A DNA stretch of 64,000 nt, taken from the NCBI RefSeq assembly GCF_000013605.1, contig NC_007908.1:1798001-1862000 (forward strand), given 5' to 3'. This DNA is from Rhodoferax ferrireducens T118. Lineage in GTDB: Bacteria > Pseudomonadota > Gammaproteobacteria > Burkholderiales > Burkholderiaceae_C. The notes beneath the pieces are model-generated. The model was not told the origin of the DNA and did no database searches. It worked only from the letters and a program-made list of their open reading frames with translations. The first letter of the stretch is position 1. Each line of letters starts with the position of its first letter. The position numbers and the translations under genes were made by a program. Positions 9,537-17,304 of this stretch are shown piece after piece.

Positions 9537-9992
9537 ATGAAAACTTTTCAAACTCTCTCCGAACTCTCAAGCTTGATCGGCCAGGAAGTTGCCGTGAGCG
9601 ACTGGATCACCATCACACAAGAACAGGTGAACCAGTTTGCGCAAGCCACTGGCGACCATCAGTGGATTCATGTGGACCTCGAGAAAGCCAAGGCGGGGCC
9701 ATTTGGGGGCACCATCGCGCACGGGTTTTTGACGCTGGCGCTGATTCCCCGCTTTTTTGAGTCCTCTCTGACCATTGTGCAAACCCGCCTCAGCGTGAAC
9801 TATGGGCTGAACAAGGTTCGTTTTACGGCCCCGGTGCCGGTGGGTAGTCGCCTGCGCGCCCGCATGAAACTGCTCAACAGTGAACCCATCGACCAGGGTG
9901 GCGTTCAAATGACCTGGCAGGTGGCGATTGAGCGTGAGGGCGCGCCCAAGCCGGTGTGCGTGGCCGAGTCAGTCGCGCGGCACTACCCGTGA
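9537..9992 (+). CDS. MaoC-like (R)-hydratase / dehydratase
   Basis: The protein of 151 residues starts MKTFQTLSELSSLIGQEV. It has a single hot-dog domain with the R-hydratase signature FAQATGDHQWIHVD, where Asp and His are the catalytic pair, and GTIAHGFLTLALIP. These enzymes hydrate trans-2-enoyl-CoA to (R)-3-hydroxyacyl-CoA, linking beta-oxidation to polyhydroxyalkanoate synthesis. I prefer the ATG at 9537 to an upstream in-frame start because the residues before it (RARRYSGC) do not look like protein sequence of this family. Its 3' end overlaps the convergent trmL gene by 24 bp. Confidence 0.92.
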   Translation: MKTFQTLSELSSLIGQEVAVSDWITITQEQVNQFAQATGDHQWIHVDLEKAKAGPFGGTIAHGFLTLALIPRFFESSLTIVQTRLSVNYGLNKVRFTAPVPVGSRLRARMKLLNSEPIDQGGVQMTWQVAIEREGAPKPVCVAESVARHYP

Positions 9993-10454
9993 TGCGCCAA
10001 AGGCGTTTTGGCGCCAGGCTTCAAATACAGTGACCGCCACGGCGTTTGACAAATTAAGGCTGCGCTGGCCTTCGATCATGGGCAGCTTCAGGCTTTGAGC
10101 GAGGGTAAATGATTGCCGCACGGCGTCGCTCAAGCCCTTGGTTTCAGACCCAAACACCAGCCAGTCACCGGGCGCAAATTGCGCCTCATAAACACTGCGA
10201 CCGGCGCGGGTGGTCAGGGCAAACATGCGCTCGGGGGCTGGCTGTTCGCCAGCCAGAAAGGCCTGCCAGCTGGCATGGCGCTTGACGGTGGCGTACTCGT
10301 GGTAGTCCAGCCCGGCCCGGCGCATGTGCTTGTCGTCCATGGAGAACCCCAGCGGCTCAATCAGGTGCAGGGCGCAGCCGGTGTTGGCCGACAGGCGGAT
10401 GATGTTGCCGGTGTTGGGCGGGATCTCGGGTTCGACCAGGACGATATGAAACAT
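9969..10454 (-). CDS. trmL: tRNA (cytidine(34)-2'-O)-methyltransferase TrmL
   Basis: SPOUT-class methyltransferase of 161 residues. The N-terminus MFHIVLVEPEIPPNTGNIIR and the knot region (LVFGSETKGL near residue 103, LPMIEGQRSLNLSNAVAV near residue 130) are characteristic of TrmL/YibK. It methylates the ribose of the wobble nucleotide in tRNA-Leu isoacceptors. Lies 9 bp downstream of comF on the same strand and overlaps the end of the MaoC gene on the other strand. Confidence 0.95.
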   Translation of the reverse strand: MFHIVLVEPEIPPNTGNIIRLSANTGCALHLIEPLGFSMDDKHMRRAGLDYHEYATVKRHASWQAFLAGEQPAPERMFALTTRAGRSVYEAQFAPGDWLVFGSETKGLSDAVRQSFTLAQSLKLPMIEGQRSLNLSNAVAVTVFEAWRQNAFGASRVVPRD

Positions 10455-10463
10455 GGGCTGATG

Positions 10464-11168
10464 TTATTCGGTGCGCGCAATCACCAGGCCCGTGATGTGC
10501 GCCGCGCCCGCTGCCCGCAGTGTCCGCGCCGCGCAAAAGAGCGAGGCGCCGCTGGTCATGACATCGTCTACCAGCACGACGCGCGCGCCTTTGAGTTGCG
10601 CAACAAGTAAAGGATCAACCGCAAACGCGTCTTTCAGGCTGTCGAGACGCTCGGCACGTTTGAGCGAGCTCTGCGCCGGCGTGTCCTTGATGCGCAGCAG
10701 CAGTCGGGTGTTGGTCTTGTCGGGCGCGAGACGGTGCGCCAGCAACAGGGCCTGGTTGAAGCCGCGCGTTTGCAGGCGTTGTCTGGAGAGCGGCATGGTC
10801 AGCACGAGGTCGGCCGCGTCCAGCGCGGGTTCCACCCACGGCGTGCTGCGCAGCAACAGAGCGAAGGCATTGGCCAGGCCGGGGTTGTTGTGAAACTTGT
10901 AGTCAACGATCAAGTCTGACCAGGGGAAGGCGTAAGCCACCGCAGCCAGACAGGCATCCAGTGGCGCTGGGGTTTTGACGCAGGCGCCGCAGCGTCGGAT
11001 GTGCTGTGGCACCGGCAGCGCACAGGTTTCGCAGCGTGGCTGCGGCTGGGCGAAGCGGCTCACGCAGGTCTCGCAGATGGGCTGCGCGGGCCAGGCATGG
11101 CAGACCCGGCACTGGCTGGGCAGCGAGTTTAAAACCCGGGACGTCCCTTTAAGCAAGCTGGAAAACAT
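10464..11168 (-). CDS. comF: ComF family phosphoribosyltransferase-like protein
   Basis: The N-terminal part has a double zinc-finger-like cysteine cluster (CRVCHAWPAQPICETC, then CETC and CGAC), and the C-terminal part has the PRTase PRPP loop VVLVDDVMTSGASL near residue 205. ComF/GntX proteins are linked to DNA uptake and natural transformation in some bacteria; the biochemical activity is not settled. I start at MFSSLLKG (11168), since an earlier in-frame start at 11216 would extend into the promoter region of the divergent methyltransferase gene. Confidence 0.88.
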   Translation of the reverse strand: MFSSLLKGTSRVLNSLPSQCRVCHAWPAQPICETCVSRFAQPQPRCETCALPVPQHIRRCGACVKTPAPLDACLAAVAYAFPWSDLIVDYKFHNNPGLANAFALLLRSTPWVEPALDAADLVLTMPLSRQRLQTRGFNQALLLAHRLAPDKTNTRLLLRIKDTPAQSSLKRAERLDSLKDAFAVDPLLVAQLKGARVVLVDDVMTSGASLFCAARTLRAAGAAHITGLVIARTE

Positions 11169-11208
11169 GGAGTCAATATACTCTGCCGACTCCATCACGC
11201 CCTGTCTT

Positions 11209-12096
11209 ATGTCCACTCAACGTCCCCCCACCATCGATCCTCAAGCGGCCCAGCGCTGGCAGCGCATGGCGCCTGCTCCGTCACCGTGGCTGCATGAGGA
11301 GGTGGCGCGGCGTATGGAGGAACGACTGGCCTGGATCAAGTGCCAGCCCGACAGCTGGGCCCATTGGGAGCCGGTGCGTGGGGGGCTGCAGGCGCATGCG
11401 CTGCTGGCGCAGCGCTATCCCCATGCTGGGTGTTTTGTGGCCGAAGCCCGCAAGGACAAAGCGCAGTACGCTGCAAAACAAATAGCAAAGCCGTGGTGGC
11501 GGCCGACACGCTGGACCGCCGGGGCAACGCAATTTGAGATGCCGGGCGATGGCGCGGTGCAAATGCTGTGGGCCAATATGACCCTGCACATGGCGGCCGA
11601 TCCGCAGGACGTGATGGCGCAGTGGCACCGGGCGCTGGCCGTGGATGGGTTTTTGATGTTTTCCTGTCTGGGTCCCGATACCTTGCAGGAACTGCGCGGT
11701 CTTTACCAGTCGTTGGGCTGGCCCGCGCCATCGCACGAATTCACTGATATGCATGATTGGGGCGACATGCTGGGCGCCGCCGGTTTTGCCGAGCCGGTGA
11801 TGGACATGGAGCGTATTACGCTGACCTTCGAGACGCCACAGCGCTTGTTGCAGGAACTGCGTGGCCTGGGGCGCAATTTGCAGCCGCAACGTTTTCCTGG
11901 TTTGCGCGGCCGGCAGTGGCGCGAACAATTGCATCGGGAACTCGAGCGCTTGCCATTGCAGCTGACGTTCGAGGTCATTTACGGCCACGCCTTCAAACCC
12001 GCGCCGCGCTTGACAATGCGTGCTGAAACCGTGCTTTCCCTGGACCAAATGCGTGAAACCTTGAGCCAACGCAAGAAATTTTCGAACAAATCTTAA
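11209..12096 (+). CDS. BioC-like methyltransferase-fold protein with no recognisable SAM motif I
   Basis: A 295-residue protein, MSTQRPPTIDPQAAQRW onward. The middle and C-terminal regions (LWANMTLHMAADPQDVMAQWHRALAVDG, then FSCLGPDTLQELRG and FTDMHDWGDMLGAAGFAEPVMDME) match BioC-type malonyl-ACP O-methyltransferases. The usual glycine-rich motif I (DLGCGTG type) is not visible; the equivalent stretch reads RGGLQAHALLAQRYPHAGCFVAEA. It may therefore not be a standard BioC. The ORF extends upstream to 10975 but that part only mirrors comF; ATG 11209 is the sensible start. A weak GCTGCAAAACAAATAGCA match to the dispersed repeat lies at 11469-11486. Confidence 0.7.
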   Translation: MSTQRPPTIDPQAAQRWQRMAPAPSPWLHEEVARRMEERLAWIKCQPDSWAHWEPVRGGLQAHALLAQRYPHAGCFVAEARKDKAQYAAKQIAKPWWRPTRWTAGATQFEMPGDGAVQMLWANMTLHMAADPQDVMAQWHRALAVDGFLMFSCLGPDTLQELRGLYQSLGWPAPSHEFTDMHDWGDMLGAAGFAEPVMDMERITLTFETPQRLLQELRGLGRNLQPQRFPGLRGRQWREQLHRELERLPLQLTFEVIYGHAFKPAPRLTMRAETVLSLDQMRETLSQRKKFSNKS

Positions 12097-12149
12097 TAAA
12101 AGGGCTTGACAACGCCGCGTCGTGTAAAAAAGTGTGAACTACAATCCTG

Positions 12150-12212
12150 TCCGGAGTTGGGTAGCGCCAACCGGGTCACCGGTCGCTGTCGGCGATGTTG
12201 GTTCAGACCCGG
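12150..12212 (+). promoter_or_regulatory. Structured 5' leader of the cox operon (candidate)
   Basis: Upstream of coxB the sequence can fold into a hairpin GTTGG-gtagcg-CCAAC (12156-12171) and a second stem CCGGGTC (12171-12177) with GACCCGG (12206-12212), enclosing a small TCGC/GCGA stem (12183-12186 with 12192-12195). The stems share base 12171, so they may be alternatives. A TTGACA hexamer lies upstream at 12106 and TACAAT at 12140, but 28 bp apart, too far for a standard sigma70 pair. I know of no named riboswitch of this shape. Confidence 0.35.
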
Positions 12213-12239
12213 CTAATTTGAGGCAATATAAAAGTGGAC

Positions 12240-13448
12240 ATGATGAAGCGCATTTTCAGTAAATTGGCGGCCACATTGTTGGTCGCAAGTGCCTGGGCAG
12301 GTACGGTTGCCTTCACGGCGGCGCAGGCCGTCAGTGATTTGCCGGGTGGCCCGGCGGTGCGGCAACTCAATTTGCACCCGCCCGTCACCAAAATTGCCGA
12401 AGAACAGGCTTGGCTGCATTGGTTCATGTTGATTCTTTGCACGGCGATTTTTGTTGCCGTGTTCGCGGTGATGTTTTATTCCATCTGGAAACACCGCAAG
12501 TCGGTGGGGCACAAGTCAGCCAATTTTCATGAATCGGTGACCGTCGAGATTGTCTGGACGATCGTGCCTTTTGTCATTGTGATCTTGATGGCGCTGCCGG
12601 CCACCAAAGTGGTGGTGGCCATGAAAGACACCACCAATGCCGACCTCACCATCAAGGTCACCGGCATGCAATGGAAGTGGGGCTACGATTACCTCAAGGG
12701 CGAGGGCGAAGGCATCGGCTTTCTCTCGGCGCTGGACCGCACACAACGCGAAATGTCAAATAATGGCGGTCCCAAAGCGGGCGAGCAGGTGGAAGATTAC
12801 CTGTTGAAAGTCGATCACCCGATGGTGGTTCCCGTCAACAAAAAGATCCGCCTCATCACCACTGCCAACGACGTGATTCACTCCTTCATGATTCCCTCGT
12901 TTGGCATCAAGCAGGATGCGATTCCCGGCTTTGTGCGCGACACCTGGTTTCGGGCGGAAAAAATCGGCGACTATCACGGCCAGTGTGTTGAGTTGTGTGG
13001 CAAGGAGCACGCCTACATGCCGATCCATGTGAAGGTGGTGTCAAGCGAGGATTACACCCTGTGGGTCAATGAAGAAATGAAGAAGCTGGCCGCGCTGGCC
13101 GACGATCCCACCAAGGTCTGGACGGCAGAAGAATTGTTTGCCCGCGGTGAAAAAGTTTACGCTGCCAATTGCGCCGCCTGCCATCAGCCCAACGGCAAGG
13201 GTGTGGGCACAATCAAACCGCTTGATGGTTCTGCCGTGGTGCTTGATGCAGACAAGGGTCAACAACTTACCGTGCTGCTCAATGGCCGCACGGTGGCGCT
13301 GCCCGACGGCAAGACCAATGTGATGCCCTCATGGAAGCAGTTGAGCGACACCGAGATCGCTGCGGTCATGACGTACACCAAAAATAACTGGTCCAACAAG
13401 ACCGGCCAACTGGTTCAGCCGTCTGATGTGACGGCGGCGCGCAAGTAA
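12240..13448 (+). CDS. coxB: Cytochrome c oxidase subunit II with C-terminal cytochrome c domain
   Basis: The protein has a signal-like N-terminus, two membrane helices (near residues 60-85 and 100-120), then the CuA domain with YHGQCVELCGKEHAYMP (Cys-x3-Cys, His, Met) around residue 250. A C-terminal class I cytochrome c domain follows with CAACH at about residue 311 and a later methionine (VMPSW) as axial ligand. This is a caa3-type layout. CuA accepts electrons from cytochrome c; the fused heme lets the subunit carry its own donor. Start may be GTG 12234, ATG 12240 or ATG 12243. Confidence 0.96.
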   Translation: MMKRIFSKLAATLLVASAWAGTVAFTAAQAVSDLPGGPAVRQLNLHPPVTKIAEEQAWLHWFMLILCTAIFVAVFAVMFYSIWKHRKSVGHKSANFHESVTVEIVWTIVPFVIVILMALPATKVVVAMKDTTNADLTIKVTGMQWKWGYDYLKGEGEGIGFLSALDRTQREMSNNGGPKAGEQVEDYLLKVDHPMVVPVNKKIRLITTANDVIHSFMIPSFGIKQDAIPGFVRDTWFRAEKIGDYHGQCVELCGKEHAYMPIHVKVVSSEDYTLWVNEEMKKLAALADDPTKVWTAEELFARGEKVYAANCAACHQPNGKGVGTIKPLDGSAVVLDADKGQQLTVLLNGRTVALPDGKTNVMPSWKQLSDTEIAAVMTYTKNNWSNKTGQLVQPSDVTAARK

Positions 13449-13488
13449 ACGGCATCACCCTAATACGAGTATTGAGAAGGAAATCAGC

Positions 13489-15108
13489 ATGAGTGCCGTT
13501 CTAGACCGCGACGACCACGTCGAGCATGACCACCACAGCCACGCACCCACCGGCTGGCGCCGCTGGGTGTACGCGACCAACCACAAGGACATCGGTACTT
13601 TGTACATGTGTTTCAGCCTGACCATGCTGATGATTGGCGGCGTGCTGGCCCTGCTGATTCGAGCTGAGCTGTTTCAGCCCGGCCTGCAACTGGTGAATCC
13701 TGAGCTTTTCAACCAGCTCACCACCATGCACGGCATCATCATGGTGTTCGGCGCCATCATGCCGGGCTTTGTGGGTTTTGCCAACTGGATGATTCCGCTG
13801 CAAATTGGCGCCTCGGACATGGCGTTTGCCCGCATGAATAACTTCAGCTTCTGGCTGATGGTTCCTGCCGCTGTGATGCTGGTGAGTTCATTCTTCATGC
13901 CGGGAGGCGCGCCAGCAGCAGGCTGGACGCTGTACGCGCCACTGACCCTGCAAATGGGCCCGAGCATGGACGCCGGCATTTTTGCCATGCATTTATTGGG
14001 TGCGAGCTCCATCATGGGTTCCATCAACATCATCGTGACCGTGCTCAACATGCGCGCCCCGGGCATGACCTTGATGAAAATGCCGATGTTTTCCTGGACC
14101 TGGCTGATTACGGCGTATTTGCTGATCGCCGTGATGCCGGTGCTGGCCGGCGCCATCACCATGACCTTGACCGACCGCCATTTCGGTACCAGCTTCTTCA
14201 ACCCGGCCGGTGGTGGCGACCCGGTGATGTACCAGCACATTTTCTGGTTCTTCGGTCACCCGGAGGTCTACATCATGATCTTGCCGGCATTTGGCATCAT
14301 CAGCCAGATCGTGCCGGCGTTTGCGCGCAAAAAATTGTTTGGCTACGCGTCCATGGTCTATGCCACTTCAAGCATTGCGATCCTGTCCTTCATTGTGTGG
14401 GGACATCACATGTTTTCCACCGGCATGCCGGTGACCGGTCAGTTGTTTTTCATGTATGCCACCATGCTGGTCGCCGTGCCGACGGCTGTGAAGATTTTCA
14501 ACTGGGTGGCCACGATGTGGCGGGGTTCCATGACCTTTGAGACCCCGATGCTGTTTGCGGTGGGCTTCATCTTCGTCTTCACCATGGGTGGTTTTACCGG
14601 CCTGATTCTGGCCATGGCACCGATTGACATCCAGGTGCAGGACACTTATTACGTGGTGGCCCATTTCCACTACGTGCTGGTGGCCGGTTCCTTGTTTGCC
14701 ATGTTTGCCGGCTACTACTACTGGTCACCCAAGTGGACTGGTGTCATGTACAACGAAACACGCGGCAAGATCCACTTCTGGTGGTCACTGATTGCATTCA
14801 ACGTCACTTTCTTCCCGATGCATTTTCTCGGGCTGGCCGGCATGCCGCGCCGCTATGCCGATTACCCGATGCAATTTGCCGATTTCAATGCGGTGGCCTC
14901 GGTAGGTGCTTTCTTCTTTGGCTTTGCACAGGTCTTTTTCCTGCTCTTCATCGTGACCCCCACCATGATGGGCAAAGGCCAAAAGGCGCCGCAAAGGCCT
15001 TGGGAAGGCGCGGAAGGTCTGGAGTGGGAAGTGCCTTCGCCGGCACCGTTCCACACCTTCGAGACGCCGCCCAAGCTGGATGCCACGGCAACCAAGGTTA
15101 TTGCTTAG
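13489..15108 (+). CDS. coxA: Cytochrome c oxidase subunit I
   Basis: The 539-residue catalytic subunit has twelve hydrophobic spans. Heme-copper ligands are visible: TTMHGIIMVFG (heme a His), FWFFGHPEVYIMILPAFG (CuB His cross-linked to Tyr, and the K-channel side), WGHHMFSTGM (two CuB histidines) and VVAHFHYVLVAGS (heme a3 and heme a histidines). HPEVY places it in the A-type, Tyr-bearing class. It reduces O2 to water and pumps protons. The start MSAVLDRDDHVEHDHHSHAP has a GAAGGA ribosome site. Confidence 0.98.
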   Translation: MSAVLDRDDHVEHDHHSHAPTGWRRWVYATNHKDIGTLYMCFSLTMLMIGGVLALLIRAELFQPGLQLVNPELFNQLTTMHGIIMVFGAIMPGFVGFANWMIPLQIGASDMAFARMNNFSFWLMVPAAVMLVSSFFMPGGAPAAGWTLYAPLTLQMGPSMDAGIFAMHLLGASSIMGSINIIVTVLNMRAPGMTLMKMPMFSWTWLITAYLLIAVMPVLAGAITMTLTDRHFGTSFFNPAGGGDPVMYQHIFWFFGHPEVYIMILPAFGIISQIVPAFARKKLFGYASMVYATSSIAILSFIVWGHHMFSTGMPVTGQLFFMYATMLVAVPTAVKIFNWVATMWRGSMTFETPMLFAVGFIFVFTMGGFTGLILAMAPIDIQVQDTYYVVAHFHYVLVAGSLFAMFAGYYYWSPKWTGVMYNETRGKIHFWWSLIAFNVTFFPMHFLGLAGMPRRYADYPMQFADFNAVASVGAFFFGFAQVFFLLFIVTPTMMGKGQKAPQRPWEGAEGLEWEVPSPAPFHTFETPPKLDATATKVIA

Positions 15109-15111
15109 CGC

Positions 15112-15240
15112 ATGACGATCGGAAACATGATGACTCCCGAGCAAAAAAAAGCCAACCTGAAAACCGGACTGATCCTGGCATCGGTGGCGGTCGCGGTCTT
15201 TGTTGGTTTCATGGTCAAGATGATTTTTTTGGGCAAGTAG
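15112..15240 (+). CDS. Cytochrome oxidase small assembly protein (42 residues)
   Basis: A small gene between coxA and ctaG, three bases after the coxA stop. It reads MTIGNMMTPEQKKANLKTGL and then a single membrane helix LILASVAVAVFVGFMVKMIFL, ending GK. Position, size and the EQKKxNxKTGL start match the short single-pass proteins found at this place in betaproteobacterial cox operons, usually annotated as cytochrome oxidase small assembly protein. Function unproven; likely membrane-bound helper for oxidase assembly. Two nearby methionines (residues 6 and 7) are alternative starts. Confidence 0.8.
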   Translation: MTIGNMMTPEQKKANLKTGLILASVAVAVFVGFMVKMIFLGK

Positions 15241-15243
15241 GGT

Positions 15244-15843
15244 ATGACTCTACGGCGTGAAAACATCAGAATGGTCGGCAAACTGTTTGTCGTGGCAGTG
15301 GGCATGTTCGCATTCGGTTACGCGCTGGTTCCCATTTACAAGGCTGTGTGCGAGGCCACGGGTGTCAATATTCTCGCGCTGGGTGACAGCGACGTGCCCG
15401 GTGCCAAGGCGACATTGCCTGCCAATACCCAGGTTGACGCCAGTCGAACCATCACGGTCGAGTTCGACGCCAACGCGCGCGGCCCTTGGGAGTTCAAGCC
15501 GGCTCAGCGATCGCTGCAGGTGCATCCCGGTGAAATGGCCACGGTGATGTACGAGTTTCAAAATGTGCAAAACAGGCGGATGTCAGCGCAAGCCATTCCA
15601 AGCTATGCGCCGGTGCAGGCCAGCACCCATTTCAACAAGTTGGAGTGTTTTTGCTTCAAGCAGCACACCCTGGAGCCGGGCGAAAAGAAAGTCTGGCCGG
15701 TGGTGTTTGTGATTGATCCCAAGTTGTCCAAAGATGTAAAGACCATCACGCTGTCCTATACCTTTTTTGAGGTAGGGGGTAAGACACCGGCGGCTCCTTT
15801 GGCTGATGCGACCGGTCAGATCGGCATCGGAGCTGGGTCATGA
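15244..15843 (+). CDS. ctaG: Cytochrome c oxidase assembly protein CtaG (Cox11 family)
   Basis: A 199-residue protein with one N-terminal membrane helix (residues 17-35, FVVAVGMFAFGYALVPIY) and a periplasmic immunoglobulin-like domain. It carries the copper-binding motif LECFCFKQHTLEPGE near residue 136 (CFC) typical of Cox11. It delivers copper to the CuB site of subunit I. Directly downstream of the small assembly gene and overlapping the next gene by 4 bp, so translationally coupled. Confidence 0.96.
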   Translation: MTLRRENIRMVGKLFVVAVGMFAFGYALVPIYKAVCEATGVNILALGDSDVPGAKATLPANTQVDASRTITVEFDANARGPWEFKPAQRSLQVHPGEMATVMYEFQNVQNRRMSAQAIPSYAPVQASTHFNKLECFCFKQHTLEPGEKKVWPVVFVIDPKLSKDVKTITLSYTFFEVGGKTPAAPLADATGQIGIGAGS

Positions 15844-16061
15844 GTGAGCCGGGGCACGAGACCAAACCGGTAGCGTCCGGGGCGTTTTTTCGCACCATCA
15901 AGATGGTGGCCTGGTCGCTGCTGGGGATCAGAAAGAATAGCGAGTTGGAGAAAGATGCGGCGCAAGTCAGTCCGATTCACATCATCGTGGTGGGGGTTGT
16001 GACGATCATCATTTTGGTCGTTGGCCTGATCGTGCTGGTGAACGTGGTGGTTGCCAAATAG
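15840..16061 (+). CDS. DUF2970 family single-pass membrane protein
   Basis: A 73-residue protein with the amphipathic segment FFRTIKMVAWSLLGIRKNSELEKD and one C-terminal transmembrane helix (HIIVVGVVTIIILVVGLIVLVNVVV). This is the DUF2970 family, recurrent between ctaG and coxC in betaproteobacteria. It is inferred to be a membrane accessory of aa3 oxidase assembly; no biochemical role is known to me. The ATG overlaps the ctaG stop (ATGA). Confidence 0.88.
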   Translation: MSEPGHETKPVASGAFFRTIKMVAWSLLGIRKNSELEKDAAQVSPIHIIVVGVVTIIILVVGLIVLVNVVVAK

Positions 16062-16116
16062 GGTCGATCCTGGCGTCTCATGAAGATTAAACAGAACTGG
16101 AAAGAATGGAGCTGAT

Positions 16117-16998
16117 ATGAGTTCAACAATCGGGGCTGCAACCCCGCACTATTTCGTGCCCGGCCCCTCGCGGCATCCCTTTTTTGCGGCTGTGGGCCTG
16201 TTTTTTGTCTTGCTGGGCGCCAGTCAGTGGATCAATGGCGCGGAGTGGGGCAAGTACTCGTTTTATTTTGGCTTGCTGTGGTTTGCCGGCGTGCTGTACC
16301 AGTGGTTCAGTGAGTCGGTGGGTGAGAGTGAAGGTGGCCAGTATGGGCACAAGGTTGACTCGTCTTACCGCTGGGCCATGAGCTGGTTCATCTTCTCCGA
16401 AGTGATGTTCTTCGGGGCGTTCTTCACCGCCTTGTGGTGGACTCGCGCCCATTCAATACCCGCCTTGGGCGGTATCGAGAACGGCTTGCTCTGGCCCGAC
16501 TTCAAAGCCGTGTGGCCGAGTCTGGCCGCTGGCGTGACCGGTTCACCGGCGGACATCGTGGAGCCGTTCCAAACCATGACACCCTTTTGGTTGCCCACCA
16601 TCAATACCGCGATCCTGCTGAGCTCCGGCGTGACACTGACCATTGCCCACCATGCCTTGATCGGCGCCCATCGCAGCAGGGCGGTGGCCTTCATGTGGCT
16701 CACGGTTTTGCTGGGTATCGTGTTCCTGCTGGTGCAAGGCTATGAGTACTACCACGCGTATCACGAGATGAACCTGAAGCTGACATCAGGCGTGTATGGT
16801 TCCACTTTTTTCATGCTGACCGGTTTTCACGGCTTCCACGTGTTTGTGGGCATGTTGATGCTGCTGTTCATCACCTTGCGACTGCAACGAGGTCATTTCA
16901 CGGCAGAGCGGCATTTCGGATTTGAAGGGGCCGCCTGGTACTGGCACTTTGTCGACGTGGTGTGGCTTGGCCTCTACACGCTGGTCTATTGGCTGTAA
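16117..16998 (+). CDS. coxC: Cytochrome c oxidase subunit III
   Basis: A 293-residue protein with seven hydrophobic helices. Family marks include HYFVPGPSRHPFFAAVG at the N-terminus, WAMSWFIFSEVMFFGAFFTALWW (conserved Glu in the third helix), the run FFMLTGFHGFHVFVGMLML and the C-terminal AAWYWHFVDVVWLGLY. Subunit III stabilises proton uptake in A-type oxidases. 55 bp separate it from the DUF2970 gene; a strong terminator follows at 17023. Confidence 0.98.
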   Translation: MSSTIGAATPHYFVPGPSRHPFFAAVGLFFVLLGASQWINGAEWGKYSFYFGLLWFAGVLYQWFSESVGESEGGQYGHKVDSSYRWAMSWFIFSEVMFFGAFFTALWWTRAHSIPALGGIENGLLWPDFKAVWPSLAAGVTGSPADIVEPFQTMTPFWLPTINTAILLSSGVTLTIAHHALIGAHRSRAVAFMWLTVLLGIVFLLVQGYEYYHAYHEMNLKLTSGVYGSTFFMLTGFHGFHVFVGMLMLLFITLRLQRGHFTAERHFGFEGAAWYWHFVDVVWLGLYTLVYWL

Positions 16999-17022
16999 GC
17001 TACCGTGCGGCTGTGAAAAGGG

Positions 17023-17044
17023 AGGCACCGCAGGGTGCCTTTTT
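17023..17044 (+). terminator. Rho-independent terminator after coxC
   Basis: AGGCACC-GCAG-GGTGCCT gives a perfect 7-bp stem with a four-base loop, followed by a T run, 24 bp after the coxC stop. Confidence 0.85.
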
Positions 17045-17067
17045 GATTGCCGCAGCGCTTGATCCGT

Positions 17068-17289
17068 TTACTGCCCTGCAGAAATGCCGCTCGGCTGGAT
17101 CAGCCCCAGTTTCCAGGCCAGCAGGATGGCGATAAACAGCGCAATCGAAAGCCCCACCCGCAAGGCCAGCGCCAGCGCCATTTTTTGGCTTCTGGATTTT
17201 CCTTTTGAATCGCTCTTCATCATGAAAAATAGGGCTGTTCCCAGGCTGATGACAATGGCCGCAAATGCAAGAATGACAAAGTATTTCAT
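17068..17289 (-). CDS. Twin-transmembrane protein (DUF2909 type)
   Basis: A 73-residue protein with two hydrophobic helices, VILAFAAIVISLGTALFFMM and VGLSIALFIAILLAWKLGLI, joined by a basic lysine/serine loop. This matches the short twin-TM proteins (DUF2909) that sit near surf1 and coxC in Burkholderiales. It is encoded opposite to the cox genes, 15 bp from the SURF1 start, so the two share a divergent promoter region that must lie partly within coding sequence. Function unknown; an oxidase-associated role is inferred from context only. Confidence 0.8.
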   Translation of the reverse strand: MKYFVILAFAAIVISLGTALFFMMKSDSKGKSRSQKMALALALRVGLSIALFIAILLAWKLGLIQPSGISAGQ

Positions 17290-17304
17290 CGACTGGATTA
17301 TCTC

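Noticed and set aside
10975..11208. Upstream extension of the BioC-like reading frame
   Set aside because: It lies opposite comF and mirrors that gene; composition and position indicate a shadow frame. The ATG at 11209 fits the family N-terminus.
11469..11486. Possible dispersed repeat copy in the BioC-like gene
   Set aside because: Only GCTGCAAAACAAATAGCA resembles the left end; the right half is missing.
12106..12145. TTGACA and TACAAT as a sigma70 promoter of coxB
   Set aside because: Spacing is 28 bp, too far for one promoter; no better pair was seen.
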